Below are positions 41,538 through 49,928 of a DNA stretch of 64,000 nt, one piece after another. The stretch comes from Natrononativus amylolyticus (GTDB taxonomy: Archaea > Halobacteriota > Halobacteria > Halobacteriales > Natrialbaceae). Where the stretch lies: positions 1,302,001 to 1,366,000 of the forward strand of contig NZ_CP101458.1 of the NCBI RefSeq assembly GCF_024362525.1. The letters run 5' to 3'. The position numbers and the translations under genes are program-made. How positions within the stretch are numbered: the first letter of the stretch is position 1; each line of letters opens with the position of its first letter. The notes under the pieces were generated by a model. The model was not told the DNA's origin. It searched no databases and saw only the letters and a list, made by a program, of their open reading frames with translations.

Positions 41538-42521
41538 ATGACCGACGCCAACCCGCCATCCCAGACGAGACGAGAGTCGACGTCGGTCGATCCGCTCTCG
41601 GTCGACGAGGTGGCATCGCTCTCCGCCGCGGTCGAATCCAACGTCGCCGACGTGATCGTCGGACACGACGACGAGATCGAACACGTCGTCACGGCGGTTC
41701 TCGCACGCGGACACGTCCTCCTCGACGACGTTCCCGGAGTTGGGAAGACGATGCTCGCGCGCTCGATCGCGACCTCCGTCGACTGTACGTTCCGGCGAGT
41801 GCAGTTCACTCCCGACCTCCTCCCCTCCGACATCACCGGCGTCAACGTCTTCAACCAGAAGACCCGCGAGTTCGAGTTCCAGCCCGGTCCCGTCTTCGCC
41901 AACATGGTACTCGGCGACGAGATCAACCGCGCGCCCCCGAAGACCCAGTCGGCGCTGCTCGAGGCGATGGAAGAACAGCAGGTCACCGTCGACGGCACGA
42001 CCCGGGCGCTGCCGAACCCCTTCACCGTGATCGCGACGCAGAACGCCGTCGAGCCCAACCGGACCTACGAGCTGCCGTTCGCCGAACTCGACCGGTTCAT
42101 GAAGAAGCTCGAGCTGGGTTACCCCGACGTCGACGAGGAGTCGGAGATGCTCGGCCGGACCGTCGGCCACCACCCGATCGAGGATCTCGAGCCGGTGACC
42201 GACCTCGAGACGGTCGTCCGCGCCCGCGAGACCGTCGCGCAGGTGCTGGTCAAGGAGCCGATTCGCGAGTACGCGACCCGACTGGTCGGCTACACCCGCG
42301 AGAACGCCACGATCGGCGCGAGCCCCCGCGGGACGATCGCGCTCCTCCGGGCGGCGCAGGCGCGGGCCGTCCTCGACGGCCGCGACTACGTCGTCCCCGA
42401 CGACGTCCAGGCGGAGGCGCCGGTCGTCCTGAGTCACCGGATCAAGACCTCCTCGAGCGGCCGCGACCACGACGGCGAAGCGGTCGTCGAGGACGCCCTG
42501 GCGCGCGTCGGAGTGGACTGA
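41538..42521 (+). CDS. MoxR-family AAA+ ATPase
   Basis: 327-residue chaperone-like ATPase. Walker A is VPGVGKTM (about 66-73) after GHDDEIEHVVTAVLARGHVLLDD; Walker B is VLGDEINRAPPKTQSALLEAMEE; sensor 1 lies in TVIATQNAVE. First gene of a MoxR-DUF58-transglutaminase operon: its TGA is followed one base later by the DUF58 ATG. MoxR proteins are thought to help mature or activate VWA/DUF58 partner proteins. Confidence 0.92.
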   Translation: MTDANPPSQTRRESTSVDPLSVDEVASLSAAVESNVADVIVGHDDEIEHVVTAVLARGHVLLDDVPGVGKTMLARSIATSVDCTFRRVQFTPDLLPSDITGVNVFNQKTREFEFQPGPVFANMVLGDEINRAPPKTQSALLEAMEEQQVTVDGTTRALPNPFTVIATQNAVEPNRTYELPFAELDRFMKKLELGYPDVDEESEMLGRTVGHHPIEDLEPVTDLETVVRARETVAQVLVKEPIREYATRLVGYTRENATIGASPRGTIALLRAAQARAVLDGRDYVVPDDVQAEAPVVLSHRIKTSSSGRDHDGEAVVEDALARVGVD

Positions 42522-42522
42522 G

Positions 42523-43593
42523 ATGCGACTGACCAGACGGGGGTGGGGCGTCGTCGGCGTCGTGGCGTTCAGTCTACTGATGGCCGCACAGTACGGCTCC
42601 CGGTCGCTGAACGCCGTCGTCGCGCCGCTGATCGTCGTCCTGCTCGCGGCGTTCATCACGGTCTACCGCGCGGAGAAGCCGCTGATCGATCGACACCCGA
42701 TCGAGGACGGGTTCATCGGCGAAACCCGCCGCGTCGGGCTCCGGACCGAGGTCGCGGGCCCGACCGCCGCGGTCGTCCGCGACGCCGTCGGCGACGGGCT
42801 GACCCCGGTCGACGGCGGAAACGTCGCCGAAACCACGCTGCTCGACGGCGAGACCTACGAGTACGAGGTCCGCCTCGAGGCTCGAGGCGAACACGCGGTC
42901 GGCCCGCTGTCGGTCGCCGTCGGCGACCTCCTCGGCCTCGCGGAGACGCGGTTCGAGTACGGGCGGACGACGTCAGTCCTCGTCTACCCCCGCATCTACG
43001 ACCTCCACGGCGGCGCGCGACACGACCTTCGGCTGCTGGCGGACGCGGTTCGCGACGCCGACCGCGAGGAGTTCGACCACCTCCGGGAGTACGCCCGCGG
43101 GGACTCCCTGCGGGACGTCCACTGGAAGTCCGCGGCCAAGCGCGCCGACGGCGAACTCGTCGTCAAGGAGTTCATCGCCGACGGCGCCGTCGGAAACGCC
43201 GAGGTCGCCGCCGAGTGCACCCCGGGGAAGGCCGACGAGATGGCGGCGGCCGTCGCCAGCGTCGGCACCTACCTCCTCGAACTCGACATCGCCGTCGGCG
43301 TCAGCGTTCCGGACGGCGCGCGCGCGCCGGATACGGGGCGGCGCCACCACCGCGACCTCCTCGCGCTGCTGGCCGTCGCCGGTGCGGGCGAACTCGACGA
43401 CCGGACGCGCAAGGGCGCCGACGTCCTGATCCAGGCCGACGCCACCGGCGTCGTCGTCTGCGTCGACGACCACGAGATCCCGTTCGAGCGACTGTACGGC
43501 TCCAGCGAGCGACGAGCCGCCGGAGGCGACGGGCCGGGCGGCGGAGCGGAGTCGACAGCGTCCGGTGATCGGGGAACGGAGGTGCGCGCGTGA
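42523..43593 (+). CDS. DUF58 domain protein with two N-terminal membrane helices
   Basis: 356 residues. Two helices sit near 10-28 and 32-48; the DUF58 signature HLREYARGDSLRDVHWKSAAKRADGELVVKEF is near residue 185-215 (VWA-like fold). Together with MoxR upstream and the transglutaminase downstream it forms the widespread trio. Its last bases GTGA also start the next gene. It probably acts at the inner face of the membrane; the process served is unknown. Confidence 0.88.
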   Translation: MRLTRRGWGVVGVVAFSLLMAAQYGSRSLNAVVAPLIVVLLAAFITVYRAEKPLIDRHPIEDGFIGETRRVGLRTEVAGPTAAVVRDAVGDGLTPVDGGNVAETTLLDGETYEYEVRLEARGEHAVGPLSVAVGDLLGLAETRFEYGRTTSVLVYPRIYDLHGGARHDLRLLADAVRDADREEFDHLREYARGDSLRDVHWKSAAKRADGELVVKEFIADGAVGNAEVAAECTPGKADEMAAAVASVGTYLLELDIAVGVSVPDGARAPDTGRRHHRDLLALLAVAGAGELDDRTRKGADVLIQADATGVVVCVDDHEIPFERLYGSSERRAAGGDGPGGGAESTASGDRGTEVRA

Positions 43594-45893
43594 GCACGCC
43601 CTCGAGAAATCGGTCGGTGTCGGCGACCGTCGACGGCGTCGTCGGCGCCGGAACGTTCCGACTGCTGGCGCTCGGCGGCGTGCTGGTGTTGACGGCGGCG
43701 TACGTTAGCGTCCTCCAGGACGTGACGAGCACCGTCGGCGGCACCCGGTCGCTGCTGGCGATCGTCCTCTCGATGCTGATCGCGGCGACGGTGCTCGCAC
43801 ACACCATCCGGCCGCGCACCGCGACGGCGATCGCGATCGCGGCCGGAGCGGCCGGCTTCGCCTACTACCTGACCGTCACGGGCCCCGGCGTCGGCGTCGT
43901 CTTCTCGGCGACCGGCAAGATCGTCTCGGACACGGTCGCGCTGGCGACCGGCCTGCCGCTGCTTCGGATGGTCGAGGCCGGAATCTGGACGCTCGGGTTC
44001 GCACCCGCTCCGGTCTTTCTCTCGTGGTACCTCGCGCTGCGGGGTCGGTACGCGCTGAGCGTCGTCCCGGGCGGCGCCGCGTTGCTCTTTCTCGTGCTCA
44101 CGGGCGATGCGGGCATCGGCGTCACCCTGCTCGGCACGCTCGGCGGGGTCGCCGTCGTCGGCTTCGGCGAACTCGAGCGCCGGGGGGGTTCGATCGCCCA
44201 GGCGGACCTGCTCGCGATCCTGTTCGCGCTGATGATCGTCCTCTCGATGTCCGTGACGCTCGTCCCCGGCGGGGCGGCGAGCCCGACGTACCTGATCGAG
44301 TCCGACGACGGCGACGGCACGCTCGAGGGAACGATCACCACCGCACCCGACCGATCGGGGATCAGCGGCCAGGTCGAACTCTCCCCCGAAGTGCGGTTCA
44401 CCGCAGTCGCCGAGGAGGAGAGCTACTGGCGGACCGGCGTCTACGACCGGTTCACCGGCGACGAGTGGGTCCGCTCCGGTCAGGACGTCCCGTACGAGGG
44501 CGCGATGGAGCGCCCGCCCGGCGAGTACGAGACCAACCGCCAGACGATCTACGCCCAGGCCGACCTGGACGTGATGCCGGCGGCACCGCACCCGATCGCC
44601 GTCGAGGGCGACGCCGCAGCGCACACCGAAGTGAGCATGCACGGGCAGATCCGGCCGGCGACGCCCCTGATGGAAGGGGACGTCTACAACGTCGAGAGCG
44701 CCGTCGTCGAGCGCAACCCCGACGAGCTGCGCGAGGCGGGAACCGACTACCCGGAGGAGGTCACCGAACACTACCTGCAGCTTCCGGAGGGGACCTCGAG
44801 TGAGTTCGAATCGCACACCGCGGAGGTCGTCGCCGACGCCGAGAACCCCTACGAGAAGGCCGCGGCGATCGAGAGCCACCTGCGCGAGTCGAAGGGCTAC
44901 TCGCTCGACGTCGACCGGCCGGGCGGCAACGTCGCCGAGGAGTTCGTCTTCGAGATGGACGAGGGCTACTGCGTCTACTTCGCGACGTCGATGGTCCAGA
45001 TGCTCCGCGCCGAGGACGTCCCCGCCCGCTACGCCGTCGGCTTCTCGAGCGGCCAGCAGGTCGACGACAACGAGTGGGTCGTCCGCGGCCTCGACGCCCA
45101 CGCCTGGGTCGAGGTGTACTTCCCCGACCACGGCTGGGTCGCCTTCGAGCCGACGCCGGGCGACCGCGACAACGTCCACGACGACCGCCTCGAGGACGCC
45201 CGCGAGGACGGCGAAGAGAACGTCGACGTCGAGGAAAGCGAGGACGTCCCGCCGGGCGGCCTCGAGGACGAGCCGGACAACGAGACGGAGACCCCCGACA
45301 ACGACAGCGATACCCCCGACAACGACAGCGAGAACGAGACGTCTGCGCCCGGCGAGGTAAACGGCGGCGAGAACGTGACGGTGCCCGGCGAGATCCCCGG
45401 CACCGACCCGAACAATCCGGAGCCCGGCGCGAGCGAGAACGTGGGCGTGGACGATTTCGAGTTCGACGACGAGGACGAGGCGGAGCCGCCGGTCACCCCG
45501 ACCGACGTCGCCATCGCGCTGGCGCTGCTCGTGGGCCTCGCCGCGAGCGCCCACCGGACCGGGCTCACCGCGCGGGCGAAACGCGAGGGGCGACTGTACT
45601 GGCACGGGTTCCGCGGCGAGCCGGCCGCCGACGCCGAGCGAGCCTACCGCAGGCTCGAGGAGTTGCTCGCCCGCCAGTACCGGCCGCGACGGCGCGGCGA
45701 GTCGACCCGGCAGTACCTCTCGGCGCTGTCGGCGTACCGCTCGCTCGACCGGCGGGCGCTGCGGGTCGGAGAGCTCTACGAGCGGGCGCGCTACGGCGCC
45801 GGCGTCGACCGCGAGGAGGCCGACGAGGCGATCGAGGCCGTCGACGCGCTCGCCCGTCGGCGGCTGCCGCTGATCGGTCGGCGCTGGCGATAA
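43590..45893 (+). CDS. membrane transglutaminase-like protein (TgpA type, DUF3488)
   Basis: 767 residues, GTG start overlapping the DUF58 stop. The N-terminal half has six or so transmembrane helices (residues 20-215). The outer domain includes a transglutaminase core with catalytic Cys in EGYCVYFATSMVQMLR (near 460), His in LDAHAWVEVYF (near 504) and Asp in FPDHGW (near 513). An acidic linker rich in DNETETPDND repeats (about 545-625) precedes a last membrane helix and a cytoplasmic tail (DUF4129-like, RRLEELLARQYRPRRRGESTRQYL). It may cross-link or cleave envelope proteins. Family clear, substrate unknown. Confidence 0.88.
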   Translation: MSTPSRNRSVSATVDGVVGAGTFRLLALGGVLVLTAAYVSVLQDVTSTVGGTRSLLAIVLSMLIAATVLAHTIRPRTATAIAIAAGAAGFAYYLTVTGPGVGVVFSATGKIVSDTVALATGLPLLRMVEAGIWTLGFAPAPVFLSWYLALRGRYALSVVPGGAALLFLVLTGDAGIGVTLLGTLGGVAVVGFGELERRGGSIAQADLLAILFALMIVLSMSVTLVPGGAASPTYLIESDDGDGTLEGTITTAPDRSGISGQVELSPEVRFTAVAEEESYWRTGVYDRFTGDEWVRSGQDVPYEGAMERPPGEYETNRQTIYAQADLDVMPAAPHPIAVEGDAAAHTEVSMHGQIRPATPLMEGDVYNVESAVVERNPDELREAGTDYPEEVTEHYLQLPEGTSSEFESHTAEVVADAENPYEKAAAIESHLRESKGYSLDVDRPGGNVAEEFVFEMDEGYCVYFATSMVQMLRAEDVPARYAVGFSSGQQVDDNEWVVRGLDAHAWVEVYFPDHGWVAFEPTPGDRDNVHDDRLEDAREDGEENVDVEESEDVPPGGLEDEPDNETETPDNDSDTPDNDSENETSAPGEVNGGENVTVPGEIPGTDPNNPEPGASENVGVDDFEFDDEDEAEPPVTPTDVAIALALLVGLAASAHRTGLTARAKREGRLYWHGFRGEPAADAERAYRRLEELLARQYRPRRRGESTRQYLSALSAYRSLDRRALRVGELYERARYGAGVDREEADEAIEAVDALARRRLPLIGRRWR

Positions 45894-45944
45894 TCACCGA
45901 TCGCTTAAAATGAATCGACGGACGGCCTGAGGGTCCCGATAGTG

Positions 45945-45951
45945 TTTAATA
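45945..45951 (+). promoter_or_regulatory. TATA box of the aIF1 gene
   Basis: TTTAATA, centred 29 nt before the ATG at 45977. Leaderless spacing. Confidence 0.6.
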
Positions 45952-45976
45952 TGCCCATTTCGTACCATCGGACGTA

Positions 45977-46270
45977 ATGTCGGAAGTCTGCTCGACGTGC
46001 GGGCTGCCCCAGGAACTCTGCGTCTGCGAGGACGTGGCCAAGGGCCAGCAGCAACTCAACATCCGCATTGACGAGCGCAGATACGGTAAGGAAGTAACGA
46101 TCATCGAAGGATTCGACCCGAAGGACGTCGACCTCGACAGCCTCTCGTCGGACCTGAAATCGAAGTTCGCCTGTGGCGGCACCGTCGAGGACAGCCACAT
46201 CGAACTCCAGGGCAACCACACCGGCCGCATCGAGGATTTCCTCCGGGATCGCGGCTTCAACGTCGCCTGA
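45977..46270 (+). CDS. translation initiation factor aIF1 (SUI1)
   Basis: 97 residues. The N-terminus has a small zinc knuckle CSTC...CVC (C5, C8, C15, C17), then the SUI1/eIF1 domain: [57 protein letters not shown]. aIF1 binds the 30S P-site region and monitors start-codon pairing. Its own mRNA appears leaderless, from the TATA spacing. Confidence 0.95.
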   Translation: MSEVCSTCGLPQELCVCEDVAKGQQQLNIRIDERRYGKEVTIIEGFDPKDVDLDSLSSDLKSKFACGGTVEDSHIELQGNHTGRIEDFLRDRGFNVA

Positions 46271-46395
46271 ACCGATGATCTGAACCGCCTTCCGAACCGA
46301 CCCGCATCGTTTCTCTCACCGGTGGCCTTCTTTCGGCGCTGACCGCGACCGCGGAGCGCAGCCGTCGGCGATCGACCGGACCGCGAAGGGAGCGC

Positions 46396-46758
46396 TCAGA
46401 ACGGGGCGTCGGGGTCGTCGCCGGACTCGACCTCGCCGCCGAGAGCGAGGTCGTACCGGTCGGCCCACTCCTCGAGCCCGCCCGCCATGCTCTCGACGGT
46501 CGCGTCGGCGCTGCCCTCGTAGGAGCCGATGAGCCGGGCGGCCTGGACGCTGGCTTTGCCGTGCGGGCAGACCGTCACGACCCGGTCTGCGTCCTCGAAC
46601 TCCGCGATCCTCGCGGGGAGTTGGTTGAACGGGACGTTCTCGCTGCCGGGGATGTGGCCCCGCTCGAAGCTCGCCGAGTCGCGGATGTCGACGATGCGGA
46701 CGTCAGCCCCGGACTCGAGGAGGTCGGAGACGTCGTCGGTGGAGATCTCGCCGTCCAT
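46396..46758 (-). CDS. rhodanese-like sulfurtransferase
   Basis: 120-residue single rhodanese domain: VRIVDIRDSASFERGHIPGSENVPFNQLP, then the active-site loop VCPHGKAS with C64 as persulfide carrier, and GGLEEWADRYDL at the end. Possible sulfur donor in thiolation or Moco chemistry. The ATG at 46758 is preferred because the upstream extension contains no domain sequence. Located 59 bases downstream of the Nudix gene on the same strand. Confidence 0.88.
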   Translation of the reverse strand: MDGEISTDDVSDLLESGADVRIVDIRDSASFERGHIPGSENVPFNQLPARIAEFEDADRVVTVCPHGKASVQAARLIGSYEGSADATVESMAGGLEEWADRYDLALGGEVESGDDPDAPF

Positions 46759-46817
46759 GGGCGCGAGGTTGGGACGCGAGGCGAATAAGATCATCGGGAG
46801 CCGGCGCGCTCGCCGAA

Positions 46818-47354
46818 TCAGAGCAACCCGTCTTCCGTCGCCAACAGCAGTCCGTTGATCGTCGCGTCGTTGGCCGACCCCTCGCGGGCGACCTCGAGGG
46901 CGTCCTCGACCGGCACCGTCCGGACCTCGATGAACTCGTTGGTGTCGAGGGCGCGCTCGCCCGGTTCGAGGCCGTCGGCGTACACCACGGCCCGCTCGTG
47001 GCGAAGCACGCCGGTCGCGACCCAGTACTCCTGTAGAACGGCGAGGTTCGACGGGGCGAAGCCGGTTTCCTCCTCGAGTTCGCGGGCGGCGGCCTCGGTG
47101 TAGGACTCGCCGTCCTCGACGATCCCCGCCGGGAGCTCGAGGTGGGTTTCGCGGATCGCGGGCCGGTACTGTTCGACGAACAACAGCTCGTCGTCGGTTC
47201 GCGCGACGATCACGACCGCCGGCGGCAGTTCGGCCCAGTAGTAGCGCTTCTCGCTTCCATCAGGTTGTTCGACCAGGTCGTAGCCGCCGTCGTACCAGCC
47301 GGTTTCGTACTCGGTGACGGAGTCGCGAACCGGCCACTCGTCTGTGTCAGTCAT
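46818..47354 (-). CDS. Nudix hydrolase, ADP-ribose pyrophosphatase-like
   Basis: 178 residues. The canonical Nudix box runs from G77 to F99 with all key positions kept (GIVEDGE, then RELEEETGF). The preceding LLFVEQYRPAIRETHLELPAG is typical of ADP-ribose or nucleotide-sugar pyrophosphatases (NUDT5/NudF). Its start overlaps the end of the upstream 130-residue protein by eight bases, so the two are cotranscribed. Confidence 0.9.
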   Translation of the reverse strand: MTDTDEWPVRDSVTEYETGWYDGGYDLVEQPDGSEKRYYWAELPPAVVIVARTDDELLFVEQYRPAIRETHLELPAGIVEDGESYTEAAARELEEETGFAPSNLAVLQEYWVATGVLRHERAVVYADGLEPGERALDTNEFIEVRTVPVEDALEVAREGSANDATINGLLLATEDGLL

Positions 47355-47739
47355 CTGTCTCGGGCGTCTCTGTGAGTTCGAGTCGGTAGTAGCTGCCGTC
47401 TCGTTCGACCAGAACCGTGTCGCCGTCGACGGCCTCCGCGTTCCAGATCTCGAGTTCGCTGAACTCGTCGAACGGCGTGTGCGTGAACGATTCCTTGAGT
47501 CCGAACGGCCCCTCCTCGTACGGGTCCGAGGTGCCCTCCTCGAGCGCCTGGGTCGTGTACGGGAACCGGTTCTCCGAGAGGTTCGCCGCGTCGAGCGATT
47601 CCACGCCCTCGTCGGGAGCGTCGACCTCGGTGGCGACGACGTAGTGGGTGTCGCCGCCGCCGAGCAGCGACGGCAGCGCCCCGAGCGCGAGCAGCGCGAC
47701 CAGGGGGACGATCAGGATCAGCAAATACCGCTTTCGCAT
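47347..47739 (-). CDS. haloarchaeal protein with N-terminal membrane anchor
   Basis: 130 residues: one N-terminal helix (about 5-23, LLILIVPLVALLALGALPSLLG), then a soluble extracytoplasmic domain (YVVATEVDAPDEGVESLDAANLSENRFPYTTQALEEG) ending in beta strands. No lipobox or catalytic motif. Its stop lies inside the start region of the Nudix gene. Function unknown, though the overlap suggests regulated co-expression. Confidence 0.72.
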   Translation of the reverse strand: MRKRYLLILIVPLVALLALGALPSLLGGGDTHYVVATEVDAPDEGVESLDAANLSENRFPYTTQALEEGTSDPYEEGPFGLKESFTHTPFDEFSELEIWNAEAVDGDTVLVERDGSYYRLELTETPETDD

Positions 47740-47809
47740 CGTGTGTCACTCGGGACCGGGTGCGGATACGCGTTTCGCGTGCCGACCGCGGCGCCCGCGA
47801 CTCGAACCG

Positions 47810-48220
47810 TTACAACAGCTCCCGGTACAGCCGACCGAACGCCTGCCGGCGCAGTGTCGCGACGGCGGCGTCCTCCCGCTCGTGAAACGTCGCGGCGACC
47901 GCCGCCCCGTCGGGACCGGCGTGCCAGGCGACGTTCTCGACGTTCTCGTTGCCGATCTCGGTCACGTCGCCGTTGTACCCCTCGAGCCAGCGCTCGTACT
48001 CGTCTCGGGTGCCGACGCGGACCGCAAGCAGGCTCGCGAACAGGGCGTCGTGTGCCGTTTCGACGACGTCGTCCGAGACGCGCGCTGCGTACTCCTCCCG
48101 GTCGAGCGCCATCGCCCGCGCCGTCTCGCGGACGACGGTCTGGGCCGCAGGCGCCAGCGACTCGTACCGGTCGACCGCCTCCGCCGGAGCGTCGAACGCG
48201 AACGTTCCAACCGTGTGCAT
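47810..48220 (-). CDS. DUF5809 family protein
   Basis: 136 residues, starting MHTVGTFAFDAPAEAVDRYESLAPAAQTVVRETARAM. This matches the haloarchaeal DUF5809 family, usually next to DUF5810. The fold seems mostly helical with a conserved ENVENVAWHAGPDG segment. No enzymatic motif is visible. It lies 25 bases downstream of the DUF5810 gene on the same strand, so the two form a small operon. Function unknown. Confidence 0.82.
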   Translation of the reverse strand: MHTVGTFAFDAPAEAVDRYESLAPAAQTVVRETARAMALDREEYAARVSDDVVETAHDALFASLLAVRVGTRDEYERWLEGYNGDVTEIGNENVENVAWHAGPDGAAVAATFHEREDAAVATLRRQAFGRLYRELL

Positions 48221-48245
48221 ACTCGGTCGGTCGGCCGGCGAGTAG

Positions 48246-48641
48246 TTACGCGTTTTCGTTGTCGGTCGCGCTGTCGCGGTCGTCGTCTCCCTCCTCGCCG
48301 GCGTGCATCCGCCGGGTGAGTTCCTGGGCCTCCTCGAGAACGCGGGCGGTCTCGGCGGTCATCGACTCTCGGCCCGCCCCGCGGCTCTGTCTGGCGAGTT
48401 CGGCCTCGAGCGACGGCGATGCCCCCTCGGCGGTCGTCGGTCCCGTCGTCTCGATCTCGGGGGCGTGCTCGCGGACGACGGCCGCGAGCTCCTCGGGCCC
48501 GTGGTCGGCCCACTCCGGGGCGTGCGTCTCGAGCCACGCCTCGTGATCCGAGCGGCCGAGCGAAGCGGTGACCGCGAGGTGGTTGGCGAGGTGAACGGCG
48601 TCGGCCTGTTCGGCGTCACAGACCGGGCAGGCGTATCCCAT
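48246..48641 (-). CDS. DUF5810 C2H2-type zinc-finger protein
   Basis: 131 residues. The N-terminal finger is MGYACPVCDAEQADAVHLANHLA: C5, C8, H17 and H21. A helical, acidic remainder follows (HEAWLETHAPEWADHGPEELAAVV, LEEAQELTRRMHAGEEGDDD). Haloarchaeal family, first gene of the DUF5810-DUF5809 pair. Possibly a nucleic-acid or protein-binding adapter. Confidence 0.83.
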   Translation of the reverse strand: MGYACPVCDAEQADAVHLANHLAVTASLGRSDHEAWLETHAPEWADHGPEELAAVVREHAPEIETTGPTTAEGASPSLEAELARQSRGAGRESMTAETARVLEEAQELTRRMHAGEEGDDDRDSATDNENA

Positions 48642-48748
48642 ACCCGGTGGTACGCCCGCCAGCGATAAAACAGCCACGTCGGCCAGCTGAAAAAGCGGTT
48701 GAACATTCAGGCCCCAATCCCTCGTTCCACCGCACTCGTATTTTCGTC

Positions 48749-49102
48749 GTGAAAGATCCCTCCGAGGTCGTCGGACGGCCGTCCGCGCGGACGAACGCGT
48801 CGCTGACGCCGTTTCCGGTGCTTGCGGTGCCCGTGCGACGGCACATCCTCGAGGCGCTCGTGGCGGCCGACGGGGCGCTCGAGCGAGACGAACTCGCCCG
48901 TGCGCTCGCCGCAGAAGTCGCCGACGGACCGTCGCGGCGGGAACGTCGCGTGGCACTCACACACGTTCACCTTCCCGCGCTCGCCGATGCGGGGCTGCTC
49001 GAGTGGGATCGGCGCGCAGCGACGGTCGTCGCCACCGAGCGAGGGCGAGCGGTGGCGACCGGCGACGGGAGCGCGGACGTCACCCCAGCGGGCGGATCAT
49101 GA
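48749..49102 (+). CDS. winged-helix (DUF7344-like) protein
   Basis: 117 residues starting at GTG. The winged-helix core VPVRRHILEALVAADGALERDELARALAAEV is followed by ALTHVHLPALADAGLLEWDRR, the same LTHxHLPxLxxAGLxxWD pattern as other haloarchaeal DUF7344 regulators. No membrane helix, unlike the regulator at 17631. Its last 23 bases overlap convergently with the 3' end of rimI. Predicted DNA-binding protein; targets unknown. Confidence 0.7.
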   Translation: MKDPSEVVGRPSARTNASLTPFPVLAVPVRRHILEALVAADGALERDELARALAAEVADGPSRRERRVALTHVHLPALADAGLLEWDRRAATVVATERGRAVATGDGSADVTPAGGS

Positions 49103-49556
49103 CGATCGCGTCCTCCCCGTCGTCGTAGTACCGGGGGACCCGCCGCAGCGGTTCGAACCCGAACCCGCGGTAGAGACGCTTCGCGCCGTGGTTGCTGTCG
49201 CGCACCTCGAGTTTGACCGAGCGCGCGCCGCGGCTCGCGAGCACCTCGAGTGCGCGCGCGAGAAGCGTCGAACCGACGCCGGCACCCCGTCGGCTCGGGT
49301 GGACGGCGATGTCCTTGACGTGGCCGATGTCGCGGCCGTAGTTCGACGTCACGTCGGCGACGACGTAGCCCGCGATCTTCCCGCCGGGTTCCGTCGCGAC
49401 CAGAAAGCCGGGTTCGTGGAGGAACTGCTCGAACGCGTCGTACGGCCAGGGCTGGGGAAACGACGCGTTTTCGATCCGGACGACCGCAAGGAGATCGGCG
49501 CGCTCGGTTCGCCGGACCGTGAGCTCGTCGCCCGGTTCGGTCGCGGGGGTGGTCAC
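49080..49556 (-). CDS. rimI: ribosomal-protein-alanine N-acetyltransferase RimI-like
   Basis: 158-residue GNAT enzyme. The acetyl-CoA loop is IGHVKDIAVHPSRRGAGVGSTLLARALE (RxxGxG/A); ARSVKLEVRDSNHGAKRLYRGFGFEP and RYYDDGEDAIVM are characteristic of RimI/Ard1, the catalytic subunit of archaeal N-terminal acetyltransferase. The start is GTG at 49556, chosen over a GTG at 49571. The 3' end overlaps the convergent winged-helix gene. Confidence 0.87.
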   Translation of the reverse strand: MTTPATEPGDELTVRRTERADLLAVVRIENASFPQPWPYDAFEQFLHEPGFLVATEPGGKIAGYVVADVTSNYGRDIGHVKDIAVHPSRRGAGVGSTLLARALEVLASRGARSVKLEVRDSNHGAKRLYRGFGFEPLRRVPRYYDDGEDAIVMIRPLG

Positions 49557-49610
49557 GCGTACTCCTACCACGGTAAGGCATAAAAGCGATGCGTCGGCCG
49601 CCCGCCGACG

Positions 49611-49928
49611 TTACACCCGCTCGAGGCGGGTGATCTCCTCGTCGGACCAGTCGTAGAAGTGACGGTCGGTCGTCTCGAGGACGGTCACACACTCGTTGTA
49701 CCGGGCGCGGGCGTCGTCTGCGAGCGGGTCGTCGGGGTTGTTCTCGATCCACTCGCGCAGTTCCGCGAGCGCCCGCGGCGAGTAGGTGTCCATCCGGTCC
49801 TGGTGTTTGAGGATCTCGACCTTCCGGCCCTCCTGGCGCAGGGTGCGGGTGAGCGCCCAGAACGCGACGCCCCAGAACGCGAGCAGCGTGAAGGTGAGCA
49901 CCCCGAGGACTTCCGCGGTGAGCGCCAT
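49611..49928 (-). CDS. small membrane protein coupled to the NSS symporter
   Basis: 105 residues: one N-terminal helix (about 7-28, VLGVLTFTLLAFWGVAFWALT) and a charged helical cytoplasmic domain (YSPRALAELREWIENNPDDPLADDARARYNECV). Its ATG overlaps the TGA of the transporter as TGATG, so translation is coupled. By analogy with the small MetS subunit of the bacterial MetP NSS transporter, it may be an accessory subunit of the symporter. The sequence shows no direct homology to MetS that I can see. Confidence 0.7.
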   Translation of the reverse strand: MALTAEVLGVLTFTLLAFWGVAFWALTRTLRQEGRKVEILKHQDRMDTYSPRALAELREWIENNPDDPLADDARARYNECVTVLETTDRHFYDWSDEEITRLERV

